Positions 8,642 through 17,572 of a stretch of DNA of 64,000 nt are shown in pieces. Both the position numbers and the translations under genes were made by a program. The DNA is taken from the NCBI RefSeq assembly GCF_000463015.1, contig NC_022247.1:62001-126000 (forward strand). Reading direction: 5' to 3'. This DNA comes from Variovorax paradoxus B4. Lineage in GTDB: Bacteria; Pseudomonadota; Gammaproteobacteria; Burkholderiales; Burkholderiaceae_C. Under the pieces are notes generated by a model. It ran no database searches. It had not been told where the DNA came from and worked only from the letters and a program-made list of their open reading frames with translations. Position 1 is the stretch's first letter, and every line of letters begins with the position of its first letter.

Positions 8642-9872
8642 ACTGGATCGCCCCTTCCTTCATGACCAGCGGAATGCGCTCGCCCTGCCCGAGCAGGCAG
8701 GACACGTCGCGCAGCGGGTTGCCGTCGACGACCAGGATGTCTGCCAATGCGCCCGGCACCAGCCGGCCCAGGCGGTCGGGCATGCCCAGCACCTCGGCAC
8801 CGACCACGGTGGCGCTGGCAATGGCCTCGGCTGGCGACAGCACCTCGGCGCGCAGGCGGAACTCGTCGCTCTGCAGCCGCTGCGACTCGCCCAGCAGGTC
8901 GGAGCCGAAGCCCATCTTCACGCCCGCCGCCTTGTAGATCTCGAGCGAGCGCAGGCCGGCCTCGCGCACGTCGGCCACCTTGGCCACGCTCTCCTTCGGC
9001 AGGCCGAAGCGCTCGCCCTCGTTGGCCAGCGCGTCGTAGGTGACCAGCGTCGGCACCACGTAGGCGCCGCTCTGCGCCATCAGCGCCGCCGTGGGCGCAT
9101 CCACCAGGTTGCCGTGCTCGATGGTGCGCACGCCGCAGCGCACGGCCCGCGCAATGGCTGCCGCGGTGTAGGCGTGCGCCAGCACGTAGGTGCCGCGCGC
9201 CTCGGCCTCCTGCACGATGGCGCGGATCTCGTCCTCGCTGTAGCCGAAGGCGCCCACCGGGTCGGTCGGCGAGGCCACGCCGCCGGAGGCCATGATCTTG
9301 ATCTGGTCCGCGCCCATCTGCAGTTCTTCGCGCACGGCCCTGCGCACCGCGTCGACGCCATCGACCACGCGTGCCAGTGCGCCGACGCGCACGCAGGTCG
9401 GGCAGCTCGCGCCGGGGTCGAGAAAATCGGAGCGCGCGCGCATGTCGCCATGCCCGCCGGTCTGGCTCAGCGCACGCCCCGAGACGAACAGGCGCGGCCC
9501 CTGGGCCAGGCCGGCTTCCACCGCCTGCTTGAATGCGAAGCCCGTGCCGCCCGCATCGCGCACCGTGGTGAACCCGCGGCGCAGCATGCCGCGCAGCATC
9601 GGCACGCTGCGCAGCGTGACGAGCACGTTCGGCATGTGCACCTGCCGCGCGAGGTTGAGTTCCACCGCGATCACATGCACGTGCAGGTCGATCAGGCCGG
9701 GCATCAGCGTCTTGCCCTTCACGTCGATGACCCGCGCCGCCTTGCTCTGCAGCGGCTTGTCGGAGACTTCGCGCACCACGCCTTGCTCGACCAGCACGTC
9801 GTGGCCTTCCAGCAGCTCGCCGCGCAGCGGGTCGAGCAGGTGGGCGTTCCTGAAAAGTACCGTGTTCGTCAT
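8625..9872 (-). CDS. Metal-dependent amidohydrolase, imidazolonepropionase/prolidase-like
   Basis: A 415-residue amidohydrolase-superfamily enzyme. The metal and catalytic motifs are all present: HVH in PGLIDLHVHV (about residue 64-66), K in QIKIMASGG, H in LAHAYT, H in TIEHGN and D in GFGSDLLG, with the small beta-sandwich elements at both ends (N-terminal VIDVKGKTLMPG, C-terminal GALADILVVDGNPL). Such proteins hydrolyse cyclic amides, dipeptides with bulky ends, or similar bonds; the substrate here is unknown. Its ATG overlaps the stop of the GAF gene (ATGA), so it is the last gene of a MFS-GAF-hydrolase operon. Confidence 0.82.
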   Translation of the reverse strand: MTNTVLFRNAHLLDPLRGELLEGHDVLVEQGVVREVSDKPLQSKAARVIDVKGKTLMPGLIDLHVHVIAVELNLARQVHMPNVLVTLRSVPMLRGMLRRGFTTVRDAGGTGFAFKQAVEAGLAQGPRLFVSGRALSQTGGHGDMRARSDFLDPGASCPTCVRVGALARVVDGVDAVRRAVREELQMGADQIKIMASGGVASPTDPVGAFGYSEDEIRAIVQEAEARGTYVLAHAYTAAAIARAVRCGVRTIEHGNLVDAPTAALMAQSGAYVVPTLVTYDALANEGERFGLPKESVAKVADVREAGLRSLEIYKAAGVKMGFGSDLLGESQRLQSDEFRLRAEVLSPAEAIASATVVGAEVLGMPDRLGRLVPGALADILVVDGNPLRDVSCLLGQGERIPLVMKEGAIQFSELE

Positions 9873-10378
9873 GCCATGGACTCCTTGGTGCCCGGGGCCA
9901 TCACGGCCGGCACCGCCAGCTGCGCGAACAGGCGCGCGAGTTCGATGTGCCGGGTGCCGTACCAGTTTTCCTCGTGCAGCATGTTGAGCGTGCCCAGCGT
10001 CTCGCCCCGCCAGCGCAGCGGGATGTTCAGCACGCTGCGGCAGCCCAGCGACACGATGAGCTCGTGGTCGTAGAACACGTCGCGCAGGTCGTCGGCATTG
10101 CGGCCGATGTAGGGCAGGCCGCGCTGCATCACCTGCTGCATCCAGGGCGAATCGGTGATCGGCTTGCGCCCGCCCACGGGGTAGGCCTCGCGCATGTTGG
10201 TGTACACGCGCTCGGACTCGCGCTCTGCGCGGTGGTGAACAAGAATGGTGAACAGCCGATGGCCGATGGTCGCGGCCACCGCCTTGTCGAGCGCGTCGAA
10301 GGTGGCTTGCGGCTGCTGCGTGCCGGCGTGGGCCTGCGCCACGGCGCAGAGTGATTCGGTGATGGAGCTTGGCAACAT
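9869..10378 (-). CDS. Stand-alone GAF-domain protein
   Basis: A 169-residue protein consisting of one GAF domain (about residues 30-160), with the typical core LGCRSVLNIPLRWRGETLGTLNML. No output domain is attached. It lies between the MFS gene (10 nt after its stop) and the amidohydrolase gene (overlapping by 4 nt), so it probably senses or binds a small molecule of this pathway, or has an enzymatic role not evident here. The ATG at 10378 was chosen; a TTG at 10411 inside the MFS gene would add 11 residues. No clear Shine-Dalgarno is visible, which fits translational coupling. Confidence 0.7.
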   Translation of the reverse strand: MLPSSITESLCAVAQAHAGTQQPQATFDALDKAVAATIGHRLFTILVHHRAERESERVYTNMREAYPVGGRKPITDSPWMQQVMQRGLPYIGRNADDLRDVFYDHELIVSLGCRSVLNIPLRWRGETLGTLNMLHEENWYGTRHIELARLFAQLAVPAVMAPGTKESMA

Positions 10379-10388
10379 GGGGGATGTT

Positions 10389-11756
10389 TCAGGAAAGTTC
10401 GCTCGCGGCAATGTCTTCGAGCGAGCGGCCGCGCGTGGGAATGCCCATGAAGGTGACGGCCGCCGCGCCCAGCAGCAGCACCGCCGTCGTCATGCCGAAC
10501 ACGCCCGCGAAGCCCAGCGACGGATAGACGAAGCCGACCAGGATCGGCGCGGTGATGCCGCCGATGCGGCCGATGGCCGACGCCAGGCCGGAGCCGGTGG
10601 CGCGCACCTGGGTCGGGAACACCTCGGGCGTGTAGGCGTAGACGCCCGCGTAGGTGCCGTTCATGAAGAACGAAAGCAGCACGCCGGCCAGCATGATCTG
10701 CCCGTCGCTGTGGGTGAACGCCAGCCCCAGCGCCGAGGCGCCGCCCAGCAGCATGTAGCTCACGATGGTGGCCTGGCGGCCGATGCGCTCGTTGAGCCAT
10801 GCGGCCGAAAAGTAGCCCGGAATCTGCGCGATGTAGATCACCAGCGAGTAGCCGAAGCTCTTGGTGATCGTCATGCCGTTCTGGATCAGCAGGCTCGGGA
10901 TCCAGGTGAAGAACGAGTAGTAGCTGAAGGTGATCGACAGCCACATCAGCCAGGTCATGCTGCTGATGCGGACGAGCTTGCCGGACACCAGTGTCGCGTA
11001 GTTCTTCAGCAGCTTGCCCCGGCTCATGCTGGGCGGCGGCGCGGCCACGTCCTGGGCGTTCAGCACCGGGAGGGCGTGGCCGCTTTGCACGTGGTCGGCT
11101 TCCATCGCATCCATGATCGCGTCCGCCTCGCCCAGCCGCCCCTGGCTTTCCAGCCAGCGCGGCGATTCCGGCAGCGCCCGGCGCCACCACAGCAGCAGCA
11201 CCACGGGCAGCGCCGTGATGAAGATGACGATGCGCCAGCCCTGCGGATGCGCCGGCACGATGAAGTAGCCCAGCAGGGCCGCGGCCACGAAGCCGAACGA
11301 GAAGAAGCCCGCCAGCGCGCCCGTGAAGGTGCCGCGGTAGCGGCGTGCCACGAACTCCGACAGGTAGGGCGCGATGATCGCGCTCTCGGCCCCGGCGCCG
11401 AAGCCCGCCACGATGCGCAGCGCGAGAAAGAGCGTCCAGTCGTTGACCATGCCGCTGAAGAGCGACGCCACGCAGTAGATCGCCAGCGCCGACATCATCA
11501 CCTTGCGCCGGCCGATCAGGTCGCCGCAGGCGCCGGCTGCCAGCGCGCCGAAGAAGAAGCCGATGAAGTTCGCGCTGGCCAGCACGCCGATCTGCACGCT
11601 GCTCAGGCCCCAGTCGGTGCGCAGCACCGGCAGCACGAAGGCGATGACCGCGGCATCCATTGCATCGAAGGTGTAGCCCAGCCCTCCCATCATGAGCAGC
11701 CGGCGGTGAAAGCCGGAGAAGGGCAGGCGCTCGATGCGAGCCGACAGCATGGTCAT
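10389..11756 (-). CDS. MFS transporter, aromatic-acid/sugar-porter type
   Basis: A 455-residue, 12-TM major facilitator protein, probably a proton-coupled importer. Motif A appears after TM2 as GDLIGRRKVM and again in the second half as NERIGRQATI; PESPRWLESQGR marks the central cytoplasmic loop, as in AAHS and sugar-porter groups. LGYTFDAMDAAVIAFVLP in TM1 resembles the D-x-x-D pattern of the aromatic acid:H+ symporters. It is the first gene of the operon with the GAF and amidohydrolase genes and is divergent from a LysR gene, so it likely imports the hydrolase substrate or its product. Confidence 0.82.
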   Translation of the reverse strand: MTMLSARIERLPFSGFHRRLLMMGGLGYTFDAMDAAVIAFVLPVLRTDWGLSSVQIGVLASANFIGFFFGALAAGACGDLIGRRKVMMSALAIYCVASLFSGMVNDWTLFLALRIVAGFGAGAESAIIAPYLSEFVARRYRGTFTGALAGFFSFGFVAAALLGYFIVPAHPQGWRIVIFITALPVVLLLWWRRALPESPRWLESQGRLGEADAIMDAMEADHVQSGHALPVLNAQDVAAPPPSMSRGKLLKNYATLVSGKLVRISSMTWLMWLSITFSYYSFFTWIPSLLIQNGMTITKSFGYSLVIYIAQIPGYFSAAWLNERIGRQATIVSYMLLGGASALGLAFTHSDGQIMLAGVLLSFFMNGTYAGVYAYTPEVFPTQVRATGSGLASAIGRIGGITAPILVGFVYPSLGFAGVFGMTTAVLLLGAAAVTFMGIPTRGRSLEDIAASELS

Positions 11757-11851
11757 GTGGTTTCCCTCGACGACGGTTCAAGAACGCGGCATGGACGACG
11801 CGCCCGATCGTAGGATCGACGGGATATAACGGCAAATTTATACTGGCAATT

Positions 11852-11865
11852 GTGTTTATAGACAC
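11852..11865. promoter_or_regulatory. Inverted repeat GTGT-N6-ACAC in the LysR-MFS gap
   Basis: In an AT-rich stretch of the 134-bp divergent gap, GTGT and ACAC flank TTATAG. LysR regulators bind short interrupted inverted repeats close to their own start, so this is the best candidate site; it also overlaps a plausible -10 (TTATAG). Confidence 0.4.
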
Positions 11866-11890
11866 CGTGAATGAAAGAACGGCTGACTGA

Positions 11891-12808
11891 ATGAACTACC
11901 GCTCCGCCGATCTCAACCTGCTGAAGGTGTTCGAGGCCCTCATGACCGAAGGCAACGTCACGCGCGCCGCCCGCAAGCTGTCGCTCACCCAGCCCACGGT
12001 CAGCAACGCGCTGCGCCGCCTGCGCGAGACCTTCGACGATCCGCTGTTCGTGCGCAGCGGCGCGGGCGTCAACCCCACGCGGCGCGCCATCGACCTGTGG
12101 GAGCCGCTTTCGCAGTCGCTGCATGCGATCCGCGGCACGCTGGACGTGGAGCGCTTCGACGCCCTGCGCAGCACCGCCAGCCTCAGCATCGCGATGTCGG
12201 ACTACGTGTCGAGCATCGTCGTGCCCCGGCTGGCCGCCAAGCTGAGCAAGGCCGCGCCGTCGATGCAGATCCATGCCATACCCAACACGCTGGTCGACTT
12301 CGACAAGGTGCTGGCGGACAACAAGGCCGACTTCGCGATCAGCGTCTACAACGAGGAAGTGCAGCGGCCGGCGTTCCTCAAGTCGAGGGCGCTGTGGTCG
12401 CCCGACTTCGTCTGCGTGCTGCGCACCGGACATCCGCTGGCACGCGCGGACAAGATCCCGCTGAAGAAATTCCTGGCCGCGCGCCATGTCGACGTGAGCC
12501 TGGTCGGCAAGACCATGCCGACCTACGACCTCTTCCTGCACAGCCGCGGATTGCAGCGCAACCTGGTCGCCACGGTGAACCACTACCACGCGGCCTATGA
12601 GGTGGTGCGCCGTTCCGACCTGATCGCGGTGCTGCCGTGGTCCGGGCGCTTCGAGCCCGCGCGCCTGGCCGGGCTGCGCCGGATGCCCGTGCCGCTCGAG
12701 GCCCCGCCGCGCATCATCGAGCTGTTCTGGCACCAGCGGCACGAGACCTCGGCCTTGCACCAGTGGCTCAAGAACATGCTGCTGGCGCTGTTCGAGCAGC
12801 CTTCCTGA
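11891..12808 (+). CDS. LysR-family transcriptional regulator
   Basis: A 305-residue LysR-type regulator: N-terminal winged HTH at about 8-67 (DLNLLKVFEALMTEGNVTRAARKL, then QPTVSNALRRLRETF and DPLFVR) followed by a two-lobed effector domain. The sequence resembles the NodD/NocR-like branch. It is divergent from the MFS-GAF-amidohydrolase operon across 134 bp and very probably controls it in response to the imported compound. It ends 23 bp before the convergent ligase gene. Confidence 0.88.
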   Translation: MNYRSADLNLLKVFEALMTEGNVTRAARKLSLTQPTVSNALRRLRETFDDPLFVRSGAGVNPTRRAIDLWEPLSQSLHAIRGTLDVERFDALRSTASLSIAMSDYVSSIVVPRLAAKLSKAAPSMQIHAIPNTLVDFDKVLADNKADFAISVYNEEVQRPAFLKSRALWSPDFVCVLRTGHPLARADKIPLKKFLAARHVDVSLVGKTMPTYDLFLHSRGLQRNLVATVNHYHAAYEVVRRSDLIAVLPWSGRFEPARLAGLRRMPVPLEAPPRIIELFWHQRHETSALHQWLKNMLLALFEQPS

Positions 12809-12831
12809 GGCCGTGGGCCCGATGGAGCCGA

Positions 12832-14649
12832 TCAGTCGCGCAGGCGGATGATCTGCAGGTCGTGATCCGCGCCGGCATGCAGCCGCGCCACCTCGGCCGC
12901 GCGGCGCGTCAGCACCGCGCGCTGGTTGATGTAGCCCTTGTCGGTGATCTCGCCCGCGTCGAGGTTCGGTGGTTCGGCGAGCACCAGCGCGCGCGTCGGG
13001 CATTGCGAGGAACCCGCGCCTTCGCCCCGCAGCGTGCGCAGCACCTCGGCGATCCGCCCGGCCAGTGTCTGCGGTGCGAGCGAAGCGGCCTGCGGGCTGG
13101 CAAACACCAGCATGCCGATCTCGTCGCGGTCATGGCCCGTGAGCACCACGTCCTGCACGTGCGGCGCCAGCATCGAGACCAGCCTCACGCGCAGCGTGCC
13201 CACCGAGACCCAGGTGCCGCTCGAGAGCTTGAAGTCCTCGGCCACGCGGCCGTTGAAGATCACGCCCTGCGAGGGTTCGGCGGGGTTTGCAAGAAAGCCG
13301 GCATCGCCGATGCGGTAGTAGCCTTCTTCGTCGAAAGCTTCCGCCGTTTCGCGCGGCGCATGGCGATAGCCAGGGAACACCGAGACGCCCTTGACGCGCA
13401 TCTCGAGCTTCTGGCCGTTGGGCACGAACTTGAGTTCGAGCCCCGGCAGCGGTGCGCCGATGCAGCCCGCGCCGTCGAGCTTCCAGTGGGCCGAGGTGAT
13501 GGCCGGTGAAGTCTCGGTGGCGCCCCATGAGGTGGTGAGCCACAGCGGGCGCTCGGGCCGCACGCGCTGCGCCACGGCTTCGAGCCGCTGCCACGTCGAG
13601 GGCGCCAGCGCCGCGGCCGCATAGAAGGCCAGCCGCAGCCGCGACAGCACTTCGCGTGCGAGCGCATCGTCGGCTTCGAGAAAAGGCAGCAGCATGTCGA
13701 AGCCGCGCGGCACGTTGAACAGCAGCGTGGGCTTCACCTCGCGCAGGTTGCGCACGGTCTTTTCGATGAGCCCCGGCGCGGGCCGGCCTTCGTCGATGTA
13801 GAGCGCACCGCCATGGGCGAGCACCATGTGCAGGTTGTGGTTGCCGCCGAAGGTGTGGCTCCAGGGCAGCCAGTCGACCAGCACCGGGCTCTCCTGCGCG
13901 AGGAAGCGCCAGGTCTGCGCCATCATCTGCTGGTTGGCGCAGAGCATGCGGTGCGTGTTGATCACCACCTTGGGCTTGCCGGTGGAGCCCGAGGTCAGCA
14001 GGTACTTGGCGTGGATGTCGGGCAGGATGGCTTCGTAGGCCTGCATCACGGCCGGTGTCTCGCTGGCCTGCAGCAGTTGCGCGAAGGGCAGGGCGCCGGC
14101 ATGTGCATCGGCGTTGCGGCTGAACACCGCCACGGCCTCGACGCCGCAGCCCGCGAGCGCGCCGCCGTACACCTTGGCGTCCGAGGCATAGATCAATGCC
14201 GGCTGCAGCGCCTGCAGCATGCCGTGCAGCCGCGACGGGTCCTTGGCCATGCGCGAATACGCGCTCGACAGCGAGCATGCGGCGCGCCCGATGTGCATGG
14301 TCGCGAGCATCAGCACCGCGTGGTCGATCGCGTTGTCCGAGAGGATCACGATCGGCTTGTCGGCCGGCAGCTCCAGGTCGAGCAGGGCCTGCGCCACCGC
14401 GCCCACGGCCTGGCGCAGCGCGCGGTAGTCGAGCTTGCGCCAGCCTTCCCCGCTGTCGTCGCGTTCCGCGAAGGCCAGCGCCTCGGGCGTCTCGCGCGCC
14501 CAGCGCTCCAGCCATTCGCCGATGCAGCGCGCGTACGGCTTGAGCGCCATCGGCGAACGCAGCGCGAAGGAGCCGTCGTCGAAGTCGATGCGCACGGTGC
14601 GCGGCGGGGCGATCTGGCTTTCGTCGAGGAGGAAGTCGTCGTCTTTCAT
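12832..14649 (-). CDS. Feruloyl-CoA synthase-like acyl-CoA ligase
   Basis: A 605-residue ANL-superfamily ligase that makes an acyl-CoA from a carboxylic acid, ATP and CoA. The P-loop is LLTSGSTGKPKVVINTH at about residues 215-231; WLPWSHTFGGNHN and LTTSWGATETSPAIT are characteristic of the feruloyl-CoA synthase (Fcs) group, and a YRIGD motif follows. Length fits that group. However, no feruloyl-CoA hydratase/lyase or vanillin dehydrogenase is nearby; instead it follows, by one nucleotide, a hydroxyacyl-CoA dehydrogenase gene and then Bug and BKACE genes, so the acid may be something other than ferulate. Last gene of that operon. Confidence 0.75.
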   Translation of the reverse strand: MKDDDFLLDESQIAPPRTVRIDFDDGSFALRSPMALKPYARCIGEWLERWARETPEALAFAERDDSGEGWRKLDYRALRQAVGAVAQALLDLELPADKPIVILSDNAIDHAVLMLATMHIGRAACSLSSAYSRMAKDPSRLHGMLQALQPALIYASDAKVYGGALAGCGVEAVAVFSRNADAHAGALPFAQLLQASETPAVMQAYEAILPDIHAKYLLTSGSTGKPKVVINTHRMLCANQQMMAQTWRFLAQESPVLVDWLPWSHTFGGNHNLHMVLAHGGALYIDEGRPAPGLIEKTVRNLREVKPTLLFNVPRGFDMLLPFLEADDALAREVLSRLRLAFYAAAALAPSTWQRLEAVAQRVRPERPLWLTTSWGATETSPAITSAHWKLDGAGCIGAPLPGLELKFVPNGQKLEMRVKGVSVFPGYRHAPRETAEAFDEEGYYRIGDAGFLANPAEPSQGVIFNGRVAEDFKLSSGTWVSVGTLRVRLVSMLAPHVQDVVLTGHDRDEIGMLVFASPQAASLAPQTLAGRIAEVLRTLRGEGAGSSQCPTRALVLAEPPNLDAGEITDKGYINQRAVLTRRAAEVARLHAGADHDLQIIRLRD

Positions 14650-14650
14650 T

Positions 14651-15601
14651 TCAATCGAGTCTGCCGGTGTCGGCTTTGGCGCGAATCAGGTCTAACAGCA
14701 GGATGTCGCGCGCGGCCTCGAGGTCGGCCACGCGCCGCGCGCCCAGTTCCTCGGCCACGCCCTCGGCCACCTTCTGCTTGAGTTCTTCCGTCATCGTCGG
14801 CGCGCCCAGGTCCCTCCACCAGTCCTCGATCGGCCCGCCCAGGTGCGCGAGCACGTGTTCGATGCCGCCCGCGCCGCCCGAAAGATGCAGGTTCATGAAC
14901 GGCCCCATCACCGCCCAGCGCAGGCCGGGGCCGTGCGCAATGGCGGTGTCGATGTCGGCCACGCTCGCCACGCCTTCATCGACCAGGTGGAAGGCCTCGC
15001 GCCAGAGCGCGGCCTGCAGCCGGTTCGCGATGTGGCCCTTGACCTCGCGCTTCACGTGGATCGGCCGCTTGCCGATGGCGGCATAGAAGGCCATCGTGCG
15101 CTCGATGGTCTGGTCCGAGGTGCGCTCGCCGCCGACCACCTCCACCAGCGGGATCAGGTGCGGCGGGTTGAAGGGATGGCCCAGCACCACGCGTTCCGGG
15201 TGCCGGCATTCGGCCTGTACCGCGCTGATCGCAAGCCCCGAAGAGCTCGACGCCAGGATCGCGTGGGCCGGCGCGGCCTCGTCCATGCGCCGGAACAGGT
15301 CGATCTTGAAATCCAGCCGCTCGGGGCCGCTCTCCTGGACGAAGTCGGCTTGCGCCACCGCGTCTTCGAGCCGCGCGTGAAAGCGCAGCCGCCCGGCCGA
15401 GGCGCCGATGGCCAGGCCGAAGCGTTCGAGCGTGGGCCAGTGCGCGGCCACGGCCGCGCGCAGCCGCGCCTCGGCATCGGGCGAGGGGTCGGTGGCCTCC
15501 ACGTCGAGGCCGCGCGCGAGGAAGAAGGCGGCCCAGCTGGCGCCGATGACGCCGGTGGCAACCACCGCGACGCGTGTCGTGGCAATCGGTTCCATCTGCA
15601 T
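14651..15601 (-). CDS. 3-hydroxyacyl-CoA/carnitine dehydrogenase-like enzyme
   Basis: A 316-residue NAD-dependent dehydrogenase of the 3-hydroxyacyl-CoA dehydrogenase/L-carnitine dehydrogenase/lambda-crystallin group, expected to oxidise a beta-hydroxy acid or its CoA ester to the beta-keto form. HPFNPPHLIPLVEVVGG (about 141-157) is the catalytic-His region and KREVKGHIANRLQAAL marks the second domain. The nucleotide-binding motif near the N-terminus reads A-T-G-V-I-G where G-x-G-x-x-G is usual. Two ATGs (15601 and 15595) are possible; GAGG lies upstream of both. It follows the Bug gene by 4 nt and precedes the ligase gene by 1 nt. A beta-keto product would suit the neighbouring BKACE enzyme. 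Confidence 0.82.
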   Translation of the reverse strand: MQMEPIATTRVAVVATGVIGASWAAFFLARGLDVEATDPSPDAEARLRAAVAAHWPTLERFGLAIGASAGRLRFHARLEDAVAQADFVQESGPERLDFKIDLFRRMDEAAPAHAILASSSSGLAISAVQAECRHPERVVLGHPFNPPHLIPLVEVVGGERTSDQTIERTMAFYAAIGKRPIHVKREVKGHIANRLQAALWREAFHLVDEGVASVADIDTAIAHGPGLRWAVMGPFMNLHLSGGAGGIEHVLAHLGGPIEDWWRDLGAPTMTEELKQKVAEGVAEELGARRVADLEAARDILLLDLIRAKADTGRLD

Positions 15602-15605
15602 CGCC

Positions 15606-16598
15606 TCAGGAGTCGGCCGTGAAGCCGATCTTCTTGACCAGCGGGCCCCAGCGTTCGGCCTCGGCCCGCTGCGAGCGCGCCATCTCCTCGGCGGTGGAGC
15701 CCTGGGCGATCAGGCCGACCACGGCCAGGCTGTCCGTCACCACCTTTTCCTTGATGGCCGCGTTGATCGCGGCATTGGCCGTGGCCACCACGCTGGCCGG
15801 CGTCCTGGCCGGTGCGTAGAAGCCGAACCATTCCTCGGTGGTCAGCTCGGCGAAGCCCTGTTCGGCAAAGGTCGGCACCTCCGGCGAAAAGGGCGAGCGC
15901 GCCTTGCCCGAGGTGGCAAGCAGCCGCAGCTTGCCGGCCTTGTGGTTGGGAATGAAGTCGCCGCTGGGCGTGACCATGGCGGCGATCTGGCCGCCCACCA
16001 CGTCGGTCACGCCGGGAATGGAGCCGCGGTAGGGCACGTGCTTGAGATCGACCCCGTTGTGGAGGCCCAGCAGCGCGCCGATGAAGTGCGGCGTCGAGCC
16101 GGCCGCCGGCGAGCCGTAGCTGGCCTGGTTCGGGTTGGCCTTGGCCCAGGCGAGGAAGTCCTTCACCGTGCGCACCTCGGGCGGCACCAGCGGGCCGACC
16201 GCGAGGCCGTGGTGCATGACGGCGGCAATCGACACCGGCACGAAGTCCTTGCCCGGGTCGTAGCTGAGCTTGCTGTAGATGTGCGGATAGATCGAGGTGC
16301 AGGAGAAGGGCGAGAGCGCAAGCACGCTGCCGTCGGCCGGCGCGCTCTTGAGGGTTTCCAGCGCGATGCGGCCGCCGGCGCCCGGCTTGTTTTCGACCAC
16401 GGCCGCGTTGCGGCAATAGGCCGAGCCCGCGAGCTTTTCGCCCACGCGGCGCGCCACGCTGTCGCCGGCGCTGCCGGCCGGGAAGCCGTAGTAGATCTTG
16501 ACCTGCTCGAGCGCCTGGGCCAGTGCGGCCAGCGGCGAGAGGGCGCCCAGCGCAGTGGCTGCGCCCAGGGTGTGGAGGAAGTGGCGGCGGGTGTTCAT
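15606..16598 (-). CDS. Bug-family (TctC) substrate-binding protein
   Basis: A 330-residue periplasmic receptor of the Bordetella uptake gene family, which normally delivers carboxylates to TctAB permeases. The N-terminus has a Tat-like signal (TRRHFLHTLGA, then an Ala-rich core ending near residue 28). Family motifs are GFPAGSAGDSVARRV, VVENKPGAGG and the C-terminal EEWFGFYAPARTP. There is no tctA/tctB pair beside it; orphan Bug receptors are very common in Bordetella and Comamonadaceae, and some serve two-component sensors. It sits between the BKACE and dehydrogenase genes, so its ligand is probably the pathway substrate. Confidence 0.88.
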   Translation of the reverse strand: MNTRRHFLHTLGAATALGALSPLAALAQALEQVKIYYGFPAGSAGDSVARRVGEKLAGSAYCRNAAVVENKPGAGGRIALETLKSAPADGSVLALSPFSCTSIYPHIYSKLSYDPGKDFVPVSIAAVMHHGLAVGPLVPPEVRTVKDFLAWAKANPNQASYGSPAAGSTPHFIGALLGLHNGVDLKHVPYRGSIPGVTDVVGGQIAAMVTPSGDFIPNHKAGKLRLLATSGKARSPFSPEVPTFAEQGFAELTTEEWFGFYAPARTPASVVATANAAINAAIKEKVVTDSLAVVGLIAQGSTAEEMARSQRAEAERWGPLVKKIGFTADS

Positions 16599-16648
16599 GG
16601 GATGTCTCCTGTCTTCTGGTGGCGTTTCTGGCGGGTTGAACGGCCGCT

Positions 16649-17572
16649 TCAGCGCGGCGCGAATTCGGGACGCGGGCCGCCCCTGCGGGGCAGCCCCATC
16701 ATCTGCCTTGCTTCGGCCGGCGTGGCCACTTCCATGTCGAGCTCATGGATGACGCGCACGATGCGTTCGGTGAGCTGCACGTTGGTGGCCAGCTCGCCAT
16801 GGCGGAAGTAGAGGTTGTCTTCGAGCCCCACGCGCGCATGGCCGCCCAGCAGCAGCGCGGCCACGTTGGCCTCCAGTTGCGAGGTGCCGATGCCGCTCAC
16901 GCCGAAGATGCTGCCGCGGGGCAATGTGTCGACCATCATCTGCAGGAAGCGCGGCGAATACGGCATCGCGTTCTGGAAGTTGCGGTGCACGTTCATCACC
17001 AGGTTGATGAAGTAGGGCTCGTCGTCATGGCCCTCCTCGATCAGCGTGGCCGTGTCCTGCAGGATGTGCGTGGGGCTGAACACCTCCCACTCGGGCTTGA
17101 TGCCGCGCGCCTTCATGCCGGCGGCGAGCTCGCGGCCTTTGGTGATGGGCGTGTCCATCAGGATCTGCCTGCCCTCGAAGCTCAGGTTCAGCGTGGTCGC
17201 GTCGAGCGTGCACATTTCGGCGCCCGCGTCCATGCCCTTGATGCGTTCTTCCCAGGCGATCTCCCAACGATCGCCGGCCAGCGGCTTCACCATGTCGCCG
17301 TGGACGCCGCCGCCGGTGGAGTTGTTGATGACGATGTCGCAGCCGGCATTGCGGATTCGGCTGTTGATGTCGCGGTACACGTCCGCGTCGCAGGTCGCAC
17401 CGTCGTCGGGGCGGCGCGCATGGATGGCGGCCACGCTCGCGCCGGCGTTCCAGCAGCGCAGCACGTCGGCCGCGATCTCGTCGGGCTGGGTGGGAAGGTG
17501 GGGGTTCTGCGACTTGTGCGCCATGCCGCCGGTGGGGGCGATGGTCACGATCACTTTGCGCTTCGACGACAT
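16649..17572 (-). CDS. BKACE-family beta-keto acid cleavage enzyme, atypical metal site
   Basis: A 307-residue TIM-barrel protein of the DUF849/BKACE family (3-keto-5-aminohexanoate cleavage enzyme and relatives), which condense a beta-keto acid with acetyl-CoA and release acetoacetate and a new acyl-Co[21 protein letters not shown] (about 8-27) and [20 protein letters not shown] with [12 protein letters not shown] near the end are family regions; GLED carries the Glu zinc ligand. The HxH zinc motif expected near residues 48-50 reads AIH, so the first His is Ala. It is the first gene of an operon with Bug, dehydrogenase and ligase genes and has a good AGGAG site. Substrate unknown. Confidence 0.82.
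   Translation of the reverse strand: MSSKRKVIVTIAPTGGMAHKSQNPHLPTQPDEIAADVLRCWNAGASVAAIHARRPDDGATCDADVYRDINSRIRNAGCDIVINNSTGGGVHGDMVKPLAGDRWEIAWEERIKGMDAGAEMCTLDATTLNLSFEGRQILMDTPITKGRELAAGMKARGIKPEWEVFSPTHILQDTATLIEEGHDDEPYFINLVMNVHRNFQNAMPYSPRFLQMMVDTLPRGSIFGVSGIGTSQLEANVAALLLGGHARVGLEDNLYFRHGELATNVQLTERIVRVIHELDMEVATPAEARQMMGLPRRGGPRPEFAPR

Noticed and set aside
12832..14649. Ferulate degradation cluster
   Set aside because: No feruloyl-CoA hydratase/lyase, vanillin dehydrogenase or demethylase is present, so only the ligase resemblance supports it.
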